Below are positions 25,101 through 34,470 of a DNA stretch of 64,000 nucleotides, one piece after another. The stretch comes from Mesostigma viride (Eukaryota; Streptophyta; Mesostigmatophyceae; Mesostigmatales; Mesostigmataceae). Under the pieces are notes generated by a model. The model did not search any database. It worked only from the letters and a program-made list of their open reading frames with translations, and was not told the DNA's origin. The stretch spans positions 11,840,670 through 11,904,669 of the forward strand of contig RPFO01000080.1 of assembly GCA_009746045.1 (NCBI GenBank). The letters run 5' to 3'. Position 1 is the first letter of the stretch, and each line of letters starts with the position of its first letter. Both the position numbers and the translations under genes were made by a program.

Positions 25101-25616
25101 CACATCGGCAAATATTGTCCTTGTTTTGAGCCGCCCACGAACAAAAAAAGGGTTCGGCATGATGCCGGCACTAACTGTCAGAACCCAGCAAGCCTGCGCT
25201 CATGTGTGACTGAAAGCTAGCCCTGACAGCACTCGTAGAAAGGGAGCGATATTGCTGTGCTCCTTTATCACAAACCCTGGCAGCAAACGCCGACCCCCCC
25301 CCCTGTCGTAATTTACCTGTGATTTCCCTTGAGAGGCCGTCTTGCCTGTTCGGTCGTTTTCACCATCTTCAGAATCATCAGAGGCATCCGTTCTAGCGTG
25401 TCTATTAACTTCATTGACAGCACCCTTGACGTACACGTGCGATTTCTTATTCCCCCGCCCTTCATCACCTACGGGTGTCCCCGCATCAACTGCGCTCTCA
25501 GTCTCCTCCCCCGTTGGCCGTGCTACGCCCGTTCCATCGTCATGCTCCGCATTTTCGGCATCCACGCCATTGTTCCCAATACCTGCCGCCGGCTGCTGCT
25601 GCTCGCCGCTAGCCAT
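22116..25616 (-). CDS. Transposon-encoded protein of unknown function (accessory gene)
   Basis: Three exons with consistent phase. Exon 1 is 25616-25317 (100 codons, ATG at 25616, donor GTAAAT). Exon 2 starts at 24946 after a TTGCAACAG acceptor and ends at 23524 before a canonical GTAAGT. It is split by a 664-bp insertion (23957-24620). The host-derived flanks keep the same reading frame on either side, and with one target copy they sum to 756 bp (252 codons). Exon 3 starts at 23287 after AATTTCAG. Exon 1 is hydrophilic and acidic. Exon 3 has an acidic run, a basic patch (SPVKKDKKQVSQRQ), a coiled coil (KLQEQVKALTERVNALENQ) and a Gln/His/Pro-rich C-terminus ending in a basic segment (RRSPRKTKPRP). 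Near 22690 the likely frame changes before the stop at 22116-22118. By position it could be the DNA-binding partner of the transposase; that is inference. Confidence 0.65.
23957..24620. mobile_element. 664-bp MITE-like element with palindromic ends, TSD CTA
   Basis: Bounded by CTA on both sides (23954-23956 and 24621-24623). Each end holds a perfect 78-bp palindrome (23958-24035 and 24542-24619) centred on AAGCGCTT, beginning AGTTATATACAACGATTCC. The two palindromes are identical, so the ends also form long terminal inverted repeats starting CAGTTATATA. The interior has a tRNA T-arm-like stretch (CCCGGGTTCGAATCCCG, ~24060-24076) and five ~20-bp tandem units based on TCGAATAGGAAA (24395-24495). 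There is no coding capacity. A 3-bp target duplication is compatible with PIF/Harbinger-type mobilisation, but I cannot assign a family. Confidence 0.88.
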
Positions 25617-26235
25617 TCTTAGCTATCCTGACCAGAATGGCCGATGAATGGATAATTTCCTCGGGGATTGAAAGGAAATACCTGCTGCACACCTTGTGAC
25701 ACCGATGTCTCCTCAACATGTTTGTAGTTGGTTTGTAGTTGGTGTCTCGGTGTCTCAGAAACTCGTGGTCCGCATTGAGTGGGTGTCACGGTGTCTCGAC
25801 ATCTGATTGGCCCGGTTCAGATTCGCCCCAAATTAAAAAAAAAAAAAAACGAATTAAAAAAAAATTAAAAAAAAACGAATCTGAACCGGGCCAATCAGAT
25901 GTCGAGACACCGTGACACCCACTCAATGCGGACCACGAGTTTCTGAGACACCGAGACACCAACTACAAACCAACTACAAACATGTTGAGACACCGTGACA
26001 CCGTGCGCTTTCACCCCGAATTCACGAGAGCGGCAGCGATGGTGATCGCTGCCAAATGAGGTAACATGGGCTAAACAACTCGGGCAGACCGGGCTGGCGT
26101 GACATCCCGGTCTGCCATGTTTTATTCCCCCCCACACATGGCGTGGGGATCTACGTTTGCCATCTGCCAACGTAGAAATAGATGGGGAGGGGGGGGGACA
26201 AATGATGTTTGCAACATTGCCCAGTTGACATAGCC
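25617..26235. promoter_or_regulatory. Divergent promoter region of the transposon
   Basis: This 619-bp gap separates the ATG at 25616 (minus gene) from the ATG at 26236 (plus gene). It contains the octamer-like motif GGTGTCACGGTGTC and its complement within the 114-bp inverted repeat, and GACACCGTGACACCGTG at 25988-26004. The same octamer occurs at both ends of the element. A shared, self-regulated promoter is inferred; no TATA box was confidently placed. Confidence 0.5.
25712..25989. repeat. Perfect 114-bp inverted repeat with 50-bp A-rich spacer
   Basis: Arms 25712-25825 and 25876-25989 match base for base. The outer ends are CTCAACATG and CATGTTGAG; the inner ends are AGATTCG and CGAATCT. 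The spacer is nearly all A with a few T and C. Both arms carry TGTCACGGTGTCTCG, related to the subterminal octamer. The lack of any mismatch implies recent formation, gene conversion between the arms, or selection. Confidence 0.97.
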
Positions 26236-29200
26236 ATGGCGAGACCCGGCGTTTTCATGGAGCCCAGTGCGGGGGCGCTGGGTTGGCAGGTTTTGGGAAT
26301 GTTCTTCTTGCTATTACTCCTGGGCGTCGTCGTGTTCAATATGATGGCGAGGCGCGGGGTCCGGTTATCTGCAGCCGCCGTGTTGGCGAAATGCACCCAG
26401 GATTCGTCCTTGGCTGCGGCACTTTGCAGGGACTGGGACTGTGGTTGTGGCCGCCATTGTTTGAGAAGCGTGCATTTCGAGGAGCTCAGGACGATGAGGA
26501 CCGACATGTGGTCTAAGAAGCCTGCGGATCGGAAAGAGTTTATAAAGAACCAGCTTTTTCAGGCCGGCCAGCGAGAAACTGAAATCCCGGGGAGCTTGCG
26601 TCACAAACGCAGTCGAGACGATGACTTCCTGTTCGCAGTGGATGGCTACGTTACTTACCCGGCTGACAGGCATCGGCCAGAGTCTACAGCCCCTTTTCGG
26701 CATCGCATGTGTGAAGCTGCTTTCCGCCGTGCTCTGTATATCAACGAGAATGTTTGGCACTCGGCTGTGAAGGAAACTACCCGCCCTCCCCCTTCGCCTG
26801 GCGATCTTGATTTGGAGTCTGGCTTGGGTAGCACTGCTGGACGGCGCGTTAGGGGAGTCCGGTCAATGTCTGCCAAGATTGGGGAGGCCAAGGCGCTTTG
26901 TGAGCTGTGGATTCGGCGTTGGCTAAACCCAGCAATTGAGAAAGATCCCCGGGACGGCGTCAGCATCATTGAGCAACCGTGCAAGAAGACTTTATACTCG
27001 GAGTACACCATGGAGCAGCAAGATTATGGAGCCCCTGTAGTTAGCATTTCGCTTTTCAGGACAATATTTGAAGCAGTGAGAGTAAACATGGGTGTCCGGA
27101 TTGAGCGTTATCGCACAAAAATTATGGGTGAGTGCTCCCGCTGCCGGAAGTTAAAGGATGCCATTTTGAGATACCGGACCACCAACCGGGCCATGTGGGA
27201 GGCCTGCAAAGAGAAATTAGCTGATCACACCGACTTCTTTAATGGGGAACGGATGGCTTACCTGCAACGAAGGTTTGAGGGCGCCAAGGGGTATTTTGTT
27301 TCCATAGTCATGGATGGTTTGGCAAAGATGAAAACAGCAGTTCCAACCAGGGGCAGCGCCTCAAAAGATTGGCTTGCCAGCCGCAAGCTACATATACCCT
27401 ACCAGCTCGTTTGCTCGATTTTGCACGGAGTTAGGTCGTATTTTTGGGTGATTATGCCTTGGGTAGCTAATTCTGAGGTTTCTGGTAACTCAGGGCGTGT
27501 CACTGCGACGGTGCTCACACACCAATTGTTGGAAGTGGTGGTTGAGCGACCATGGGAAAGGTCCCACAATCCTGAGATCCGCGAGTTTGGCCTTGCCCCC
27601 ACCCTCGTCCTTCAACTGGATGGGGGTGGGGACAACATGAATCACGAGCTATTGGGCTTCCTAGCGGTTCTCATCGTCCGCCGTCTTTTCTCTCGCATCA
27701 GGGTGTGCCGCCTGCCCCCAGGGCACACGCATAATGATGCTGATCAGAGATTCGGTTGGTTCATTCGGTGGTACAATGGGATGAAGAACCGGGTGTCAGA
27801 TCTTCCACCGGTGCTTATGATGACGTTTCAAGACGTGTTGCAGGGCCTGACGCGTGCCTTTGCACATTTCTACGAGGAAGGCCCTTCCGGGAGCATGGCG
27901 ACAATAAACCCACTGCCGCCATCTGCCAAGGTTGGTTTTCTTTATAATAATTTGCATGGTACATGATTGCATTATGAGTGTGTTGGTAGGTCGGGCTTAA
28001 TTGTAATATGCAAAAGTTAAATTGTAACCACCGCGCGTACTCGCCTCTTAATGCCACTATTTGTTTTGTGTGTGTTGCTTGCAGCGCATCAACGCAGCGC
28101 TGGACTTCACCACATGGCTTCGTGGCTGCATGGACCCAGACCTTGGGCGTTGGGTCAAGTCTGCTGATGTTGTCATGGACGCGTCAACCAACCAACCTGT
28201 CGTGGAGCAGCGGCTGGTCAGCAAGATATTTGATATCGAGCTATTCGGCCACCGTGATGAACGTGCGCTAGTGGACGTTGGTGACGACTGCTTTTTGCGC
28301 TACCGTCTTGCCACGGCAGAGGCATTGGTAGATGTGCCCGCCAATTGCTGGAGGCCTCTCGGACCAAATGAGGAGCCGTGCGACATGGTTAGCGTCCAAT
28401 TCAAGCGCGTGAGTGATGGCAAGGAGCTCCGCGGCGCGCTAGTCATGGAGGCGACCAAGGCGCCCAAGGGCAGCCCAGGTCTTGCGGCGTTCGCCGATTG
28501 GGATGGCGCTCGCGCAATCCGCTCCCATTGCAAGAAAATCAGCCGACAGTTTCCAGAGATCATGACGGCGGCAAAGCAAGCAGAGCTCAACGAGGAGATC
28601 CGCGGCTTCCCTGCTGAGCCGGAGCAAGTGGAAGTGGAAGATGCATCGGTGTTTGACGTCATGATCCAGAAGCTGACGGAGTGCAGGGAGCAGCAAAAGG
28701 ACAAGCCCCTCCCTTTTTGCCTCCACAGTGCAGGCGATCAGGCGGTGATGCGGGCTACCCGTGCTTTGGAAGCGCCGCTGCACCCAATCGTCAGCCATGC
28801 AGGCGACCGCCGCCACCAGGTGCAAGCTGCCGTTCAGCGGGCACGACGCGCAGCTGAGCAACCGCCTGCCGCACCTGCCACGCTTGCCGCGCCTGCAGGT
28901 GCCTTGACTTCTGTTGCAGATGCTAGCGGTGCTGCACAGACCATTGCGACTGCGGATCGTGTTTTTACTGTCAATCCCGGCATCATCTCCCGCGGAGACT
29001 TCCTAATTATCAAGAGACCTGCGGTGACGTGCGGGGAGGGCATGCCGTGGCCAGAGGAGCTCTTGGTGAAAGTTACGGATGCATCTGCAATTCGTTCATG
29101 CGGGACTCTCACTGTTTCCGTGTTTTACTCACCTTCATGGGAAGGCCAGTTTAGCAAGCTGGCGCTCGCAGGCGGTGGGCCGGGCCTGACGGTGTCGGCA

Positions 29201-29284
29201 TCGGAAATCATTGTTCAACACTGGACAGTGGGCGCGTACGTCAGGGCAGGCTGTGCACATCCCGTCGCTGACATCCGCACGTAA
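26236..29284 (+). CDS. DUF7869-like putative DDE-type transposase
   Basis: Two exons: 26236-27930 (565 codons) and 28085-29284, with a 154-bp in-phase intron (donor AAG|GTTGGT, acceptor TTGCAG). ATG 26236 is the first in frame. Residues ~17-38 are strongly hydrophobic (MFFLLLLLGVVVF), odd for a nuclear protein. A Cys/His segment follows (CRDWDCGCGRHC). The key block is L459-QLD462-GGGDN, then LPPGHTHNDADQRFGWF at ~493-509. This is the 'LQLDN...GHTHEDID..F' signature of DUF7869 proteins, where the Asp residues resemble a DDE/RNase-H-like active site. The C-terminal exon is less distinctive, with a Pro/Ala linker. It is the likely transposase because it is intact, element-internal and carries this domain. 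The domain call is from memory of the signature. Confidence 0.72.
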
Positions 29285-29732
29285 GCTATCTCGTGCAACC
29301 CTCCAAGCCTTAGATGACCATCCACAAGTGCACTTTGTCGGTTTCAAAACGCAGCCAGCTGCCGCAGCAACGTCAAAAGCTGCATGTGCGGCATACTTTG
29401 CTGAGCACGGGCTGCAAGGGCTAAAAGGGAGAAGGCTGTGCGCCTTGTGGGGTTCGGCCAAGGCCCGCTTTCACGGGTGGGTCGTAGAAGTAGAGGAAAG
29501 TGACGGGGCTGTAAAAATCGAGACGGTGTGGTCTGACGGCAAGGGGTACACATACACCACACTAGAGGAAGTTTACAAGTTCATCTGTGGGTGCCCGCAT
29601 GCAACTCATGCCTTTGGCCGCGCAAAGTTTTTTCCGGATGACGCGGGGGGTGACGTGGCAACGGGGCTGGATGAGCTCCATGATGCTTCTAGTGACAGTA
29701 GTGATGATGATGACGAGGAGGCATGGGATTGA
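29285..29732 (+). pseudogene. Out-of-frame continuation of the DUF7869-like gene
   Basis: Immediately after the TAA at 29282-29284, another plus frame (open from about 29211) reads ATLQALDDHPQVHFVGFKTQ, ALWGSAKARFHGWVVEVEE and an acidic tail, DASSDSSDDDDEEAWD, to a TGA at 29730-29732. A GTAAGC donor-like site lies at 29281, but I found no acceptor nearby that restores phase. This looks like a frameshift removing about 150 residues, or a separate small ORF. TTGTAAG at 29785-29791 fits a TGTAA-type poly(A) signal. Confidence 0.5.
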
Positions 29733-29980
29733 TGGGAATATGTGAAAGCCTTAATTGGTAGTGCTTTAAAGCATGCTAGTGATGTTGTAAGAATGGAGCC
29801 CAGCATGCCATCGTCCACCATGTGTTATTGTGTTATGTGTGGGCATTTTAGTGCTAAATGTTGTACATGGCGGCAATGTCTTCAAGTGATTTAATGACAA
29901 AGTGATTTTGATGGTTGCTTGCATGCATATTAAGTGAGACAACTATTCCTGGACGCATGGCGTGCCAACATATATAAGTT

Positions 29981-30471
29981 CGGTGGCGCGGCCCTTGGCT
30001 CTTAGCCACGTGGCTGGGGCCTCCCTCACGGCAGGTTACACGGCGGACCGGGCGGAGCGGGCCAAGCTCCTGGCCTACGGCGACGTCGGGCACCATCGTG
30101 TGGTGCCCTTTGTCCTGGAGGAGTTTGGGGCCATGGGGCCCCTGACCTCCGCCTTCTTCAAGGAGTGTTGCCGGCTCCGGGAGGACCGGCTGGACCTGGA
30201 GGGCCAGCGGGCCCCATGGTCGGCGCGGACCTGGACGTCATGTTGGCGTCGGCGCTTGTCGGTGGCGCTGACTCGGGCCATGGCTGACATCATGCTCCGC
30301 CGTACGCGGGCTGATTTTGCGGTGCAGCAGGGCTATTAGGTTCCTCCCGTTAGGCGTTTCCATTGGTCTTATCGTAGTATAGAGCTTTGACATGGCTCTG
30401 TATATAGGTTTCTAGCTGGGCGTTTGCTTTGGTTTGAGTGATTTCACTCTGTTGTAAGTAATTATATTTTT
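29981..30471 (+). mobile_element. 5'-truncated LINE insertion with 14-bp target duplication
   Basis: Direct copies of AACATATATAAGTT flank it (29967-29980 and 30472-30485). The plus ORF to 30339 reads GHHRVVPFVLEEFGAMGPLT, then SARTWTSCWRRRLSVALTRA, which is the extreme C-terminus of a LINE polyprotein. The 3' end has CTCTGTTGTAAGTAATTATA and a short T run. TGTAA about 15 bp before the end fits an mRNA 3' terminus. It inserted into the 10.2-kb transposon, so it is younger than it. Confidence 0.88.
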
Positions 30472-30678
30472 AACATATATAAGTTGTTACCAGATATTAA
30501 TCACATGCCCTATTGAAGCGACGTTGGACCGCATATACTTGTCATGACCCGGCAAGGTACCTACACGCACAACAAGAATACATCAACATGAGACGATATA
30601 TGGTGAGATGACCGAGATGTATGGAGAAATGAATGTCTCTACTAGGATTATTATGAAGGTGTATACGTGGTATTTGCG

Positions 30679-30871
30679 GTGTCACGGTGTCACGGTGTCA
30701 CGGTGTCACGGTGTCACGGTGTCACGGTGTCAGAAGCATAGGTAAAACTTGCAATGACCCATTGAATACATCATCCCCATTAATAATCACTGCATACATG
30801 CAAAGATGTGTGTTTATATGCATTTTGAGGTGTCACGGTGTCACGGTGTCACGATGTCACGGTGTCACGGG
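30679..30871 (-). repeat. Right subterminal octamer arrays of the transposon
   Basis: Two clusters of GGTGTCAC, the reverse complement of the left octamer: six units at about 30679-30731 and about five at 30830-30869, one with GATGTCAC. The ~100-bp sequence between them does not match the left spacer. Confidence 0.9.
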
Positions 30872-30957
30872 TCCTATGAACTTCCCCTTCCTCAGAGACT
30901 TTAGTGGAAACTTTAAATTCAATAAAGTACAACTTTTCAAAATGAACTACAAATTGC

Positions 30958-30989
30958 GTGTTCTAGTACAAATCGAGACGTGCTTAGGG
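30958..30989 (-). repeat. Right terminal inverted repeat of the 10.2-kb transposon
   Basis: Reads GTGTTCTAGTAC...GTGCTTAGGG, inverted relative to 20816-20847. It is followed by GGT, matching the GGT before the left end. Confidence 0.85.
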
Positions 30990-30992
30990 GGT

Positions 30993-31870
30993 CACCAGAA
31001 CGTTAATTCTCGTCCACAATGCCAACATGCAACATCCCAAACGGATCAAACCACTGTCAATATCCTATCAACCATCGTCATGGCAATGACATGTGCACAA
31101 CCACTCACGCCGGGGCTCACTATACTTTTCGTCCGAGGGTGGTAAAAAGCATCCGAGGCGTAAATTACCAGGTCACTGGTAACTTACCACCACCTAGATC
31201 TCAGACGTATACGTGAGATCCAAGGCCGTAATAATTACAGCGTATAGGGTGATAGGTAGTAAATTTACTAGCCGTAACTAAAAGTAACGTTACAACTACG
31301 TATCTTTTGTAGTACAGTATACCGACAAGGGAGATTACTGCGACGGGTCTTAGTTGAGAATCTACCACCTGCATGTAGATTAGGTGCCAGTGATCCGATG
31401 CTGTAAGATACGTTTTTACCTGTTCACTTCTTAGTTGGTGTTATCGGCGGCCGCTGTCAGCAAGCGGATATAGTTTATTTGTGCTGGGGCTGCCAGGTGA
31501 AAAGATGCTAGCAAAGGCCGTCTGAATGGCGTTCAATATATGGGAAATTATTCTTAGTATATTGTTGGACGAGGAGAAGGCGAGGTTCCTGGCGGAGAAT
31601 GCAAAAGATCGAGCAGAGGGAACTGGAAGCCGTGAGAAAAGAGCTGGAGGATCGGGTAACGGGATGGAGTGTGGGCCAGGCCGTCTGGTTATGAAATGAT
31701 GGCGGTCAGTTGCAGGCCAGCCGTGTTCGCTGGTAATGGGTGCGCGCACTACACCCGTGTAGTACGCCGGTGCCCCGAAACGCCATCCCGAAACCGAGGT
31801 TTGCCAGGAGCATGGCCCGTGGCCCACTCGCCACGTACCTAATCACTCCTAGTTGTTGCTTATAACTAAC
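30993..31870. other. Unannotated stretch right of the transposon
   Basis: No family is recognised. A 129-codon minus ORF (31441-31827) has no signature. A short inverted motif, CCAGGTCACTGGTAACTTACC, lies near 31168. Nothing else is supported. Confidence 0.35.
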
Positions 31871-31879
31871 TGTTGCTTA

Positions 31880-33480
31880 TAACGTGCTCATGATTTTCAG
31901 CACGCGGATAGCGATAAAGAAGAAATATAATTCGAGGGACAACCCAATGTGATACAGAGTTGCTTTGCGTGCGATACTAAAGTGCAAACCAAAGGGGATG
32001 TTAATTAAGGGCCTTGCGCAACAATTCTTGGTGACATTGCCGTCGAGTCGTTGCTCCAGCTCCTGCGTCTGAGTGTCCAGGTCTCGGCGCCGTAGGTCAG
32101 GATCGTCAGAATGACGACCTTGAAGAAGAGGTCGCGCTTGACGATCCGGTGTATGTAGGGCGGGGTTGCTCCACCAGCGGCGGTGGTCATGGAGTTGCGC
32201 CCACACCACGCCGATCCGTATCGTCAGGTCGTCCTCGCAGTCGGGAAGCCAACTGTCGATCGAGCAGCTTGAAGCGGCCTGAAGTAGGGTAGCTGACCTC
32301 GGTGTCGTCTGAGAGGCGGAGTGTGGGTGGGGGCCCTGCCATGCCAAAGGCCAGGGCCTCCGTTTTAGGGCTGATTTCTAGACCAACCGTCCAAGCCTCG
32401 AGCGCTAGGCAGTCCAGCCAAAGTTGGGCAGACTCCGGCTTCTCGATGAGCGGGATGTCGTCGGCATAAATGAGGTCAGCTAGTAAATTCTGCTTGTTAG
32501 TCGGCCCTCCTTCTCCAAGCTCGTCGGTTCGTGATCGCTAGGCCAGGGGCACGGCCTGCAATGCTAGCAAAGCGAGCACGTGCCTGGCGCATAACATACA
32601 CTGTAATCCACTAAAATAATAAACAGGTACGGCGACAGGACGCAACCCTGCCATACGCCGGTCTGCAGTGGGCATGGCGGGGTAAAGCCATGTGGAGTGC
32701 GCACCGAAGTGGTCGACCCCTCATACAACGTGCGGATGACGGTAATCAGGGGAGTGGGGACGCGAGCGCGAGCAAGTACAGCCCATAGAGCGTCCCAGAG
32801 GACAGAATCAAAAGCCTTGAAGTCGACGAAGATCAGGATGCATGGCGGGAAACTCACCAGGTTGCAGGAGAGCAATTTCCTCGAAGAGGCGACGCGCGAC
32901 GAAGATCGCCATGACGGTGTTGCGCCCAGGACGAAAGCCCATTTGACTTTCTTCTAGGTGACGGTCGAGAGCAGAACAAAGGCGGTTGAGGATCATGCGC
33001 ATTAACAACTTGAGTGCGGCGCTCTGGATGCAGACTGGAGCCTCGGTAGTTGGCGTGGTCGTCAGGGGAACCTTTGTTTTTGTACAGCATAATACGGTAG
33101 CTGTGCTGCCACTCAGGAATCGGCGGCGCGTCGGCAAGCAGGAAGTCAAGCAGGAACCCCGTGAGCGCCGTCAGCTTAATCACCGGGGCGGGGAGCTGGT
33201 CAGGTCCAACGGCGGCGTAGAAGCGGACTTGCTTGGCGGCGGTGCTCAGCTCGAGCTCGGTGAACGGCGGTAGCTCGTTGGGGTCGGGCAGGGGTTCCGT
33301 CAGGGCCGGGTACGCGTAGTCCTGCTCAGCGGCGGGCGGCGTGGGCGGCGTGGGCGGCGCAGGGACGTCCACAGGCGCCACTGCTAGGCGCGCGGCCGCC
33401 AGAGGGCCAAGCGGTGGAGGCGGCCGGGGGGCCCGAACCGAGCAGCCGGGACTCGGAGGAATACCACTGGTCAAGCTGCC
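31880..33480 (-). mobile_element. Decayed LINE reverse-transcriptase gene
   Basis: Read on minus from 33474 the RT motifs appear in order but in changing frames: AVGPDQLPAPVIKL and SYRIMLYKNKGSPDDHANYR; then SQMGFRPGRNTVMAIFVARR; VDFKAFDSVLWDAL (motif A); QTGVWQGCVLSPYLF (motif B); LADLIYADD (motif C, YADD at 32457-32468); and LTILTYGAETWTLR near the end. At least four frameshifts or stops make it inactive. The C-terminal region resembles 10280-10470 minus, so both belong to one family. The endonuclease domain is absent. Confidence 0.88.
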
Positions 33481-33487
33481 AGTGGAG

Positions 33488-33536
33488 ATATGTCAAATAA
33501 TAATAATAATAATAATAATAGTAATAATAATAATGG
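33488..33536 (+). repeat. (AAT)n microsatellite
   Basis: About fifteen AAT/TAA units with one G interruption, directly beyond the 5' edge of the decayed RT gene. Confidence 0.95.
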
Positions 33537-33644
33537 CTAACTACTGACTGACATGACCTATTTACGGTAGCTCCAGTGAGGGTGGTTCGATCATTTAAGG
33601 TATGTATGTGTCAAATTGATAAGAAAAGTTGGGCCGCATGCAGG

Positions 33645-33692
33645 TACCCTGCTTACAAATGGTAAGCAGGGAAGTGCCCTGCTTACCAATGG
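33645..33692 (+). repeat. Hairpin with duplicated arm
   Basis: CCCTGCTTAC-AAATG-GTAAGCAGGG forms a perfect 10-bp stem. A second CCCTGCTTACCAATGGG follows, so the middle arm can pair with either side. No gene is adjacent. Confidence 0.7.
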
Positions 33693-33772
33693 GTGGCTGC
33701 CCATGTCCCCTGATGAGGTCCATTGAGCTTTCCACCCTTGGTGACTCTCCAGACGCATGTGACTGAGTGGAT

Positions 33773-34133
33773 TAAATTAAATTACAACATGACTCCGTTG
33801 GGAGATCATGTAGCACTTATTCCCTTGCTGATGGGTGGGGGTGAGCGAAGCCGCGAAACCTAACTAAGCTTACGCTAAACTAATCTACAAAAAGTCTAGT
33901 TACTCTACTCAGCAAAGCGCCCCTTCCTCCTTGGGGGGGGGGGGGGGGGCCTTGCCCACGGGCGCTGGCGTGTGGGCCTGGACAATGGTCTGCCACCTCT
34001 TCTTGTCCTGCATAGCAGTTTAAGCAAGAGAGAGGTATTGTGCGATGTTCAAACTGGGCTTGGACCACTATAGGTCGGCCAGCGGCTGATCTGCATAGTT
34101 CATGGCAGGTCTACCAACCTGTCTGGGTTTGTC
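33773..34133 (-). mobile_element. 5'-truncated LINE 3' end with 10-bp target duplication
   Basis: CTGAGTGGAT flanks it at 33763-33772 and 34134-34143. On the low side is the tail TAAATTAAATTA, then CTCC-GTTG-GGAG and UTR blocks. A 16-18-base G run (33934-33951) and GGCGCTGGCGTGTGGGCCTG match the copy at 19250-19540. Only ~360 bp of 3' sequence is present. Confidence 0.88.
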
Positions 34134-34470
34134 CTGAGTGGATGAATGCATGAATAAACGGTGGCTCTGGTGCTGGCTTTGAGAAAAAAAAAAAACAGGG
34201 TGAGGCATCGTGCATCAAACTCGAAATCACTTGGGCTTCCAGATCTCAAAAGATCAGTCTTTGTGCTAGAGATTCATCAAAACATTCGACCATGGCATTC
34301 TACGATGAGCATTACCACTACATAGCAACGAGACAACCAGGGCACTACATATACAACTCAATTTCGGGTCCCACCCATCTCACTCCCACATTTGCATACA
34401 CCATAACTTCCACAAACCACCTCCAAGAAACCATCGGCTCCCCAATGAGAGTGCGTGCCCAATGAGTAGA

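Larger units (their letters stand above)
20816..30989 (+). mobile_element. 10.2-kb DNA transposon with DUF7869-like gene
   Basis: The left end starts CCCTAAGCACGTCT and the right end is its inverted copy: 32 bp with one mismatch (20816-20847 and 30958-30989). The flanking triplets are both GGT (20813-20815, 30990-30992), a candidate 3-bp target duplication. Inside each end lie arrays of the octamer GTGACACC, opposite in orientation at the two ends. Two genes diverge from the middle: an unknown multi-exon protein (22116-25616, minus) and a DUF7869-like protein (26236-29284, plus). A 114-bp perfect inverted repeat sits between them. Nested insertions at 23957-24620 and 29981-30471 show it is not recent. 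The design resembles CACTA/En-Spm (3-bp duplication, subterminal repeats, two proteins), but the termini and transposase do not match that superfamily. Confidence 0.8.

Noticed and set aside
26236-29284. KDZ (Kyakuja-Dileera-Zisupton) or standard CACTA transposase
   Set aside because: The KDZ motif set I know is not visible, and the termini do not start CACTA. The QLD...GHTHNDAD signature fits DUF7869 better.
29281-29380. Short intron joining the two frames of the DUF7869-like gene
   Set aside because: GTAAGC is a good donor, but each AG up to 29380 gives the wrong phase and the introns would be under 100 bp.
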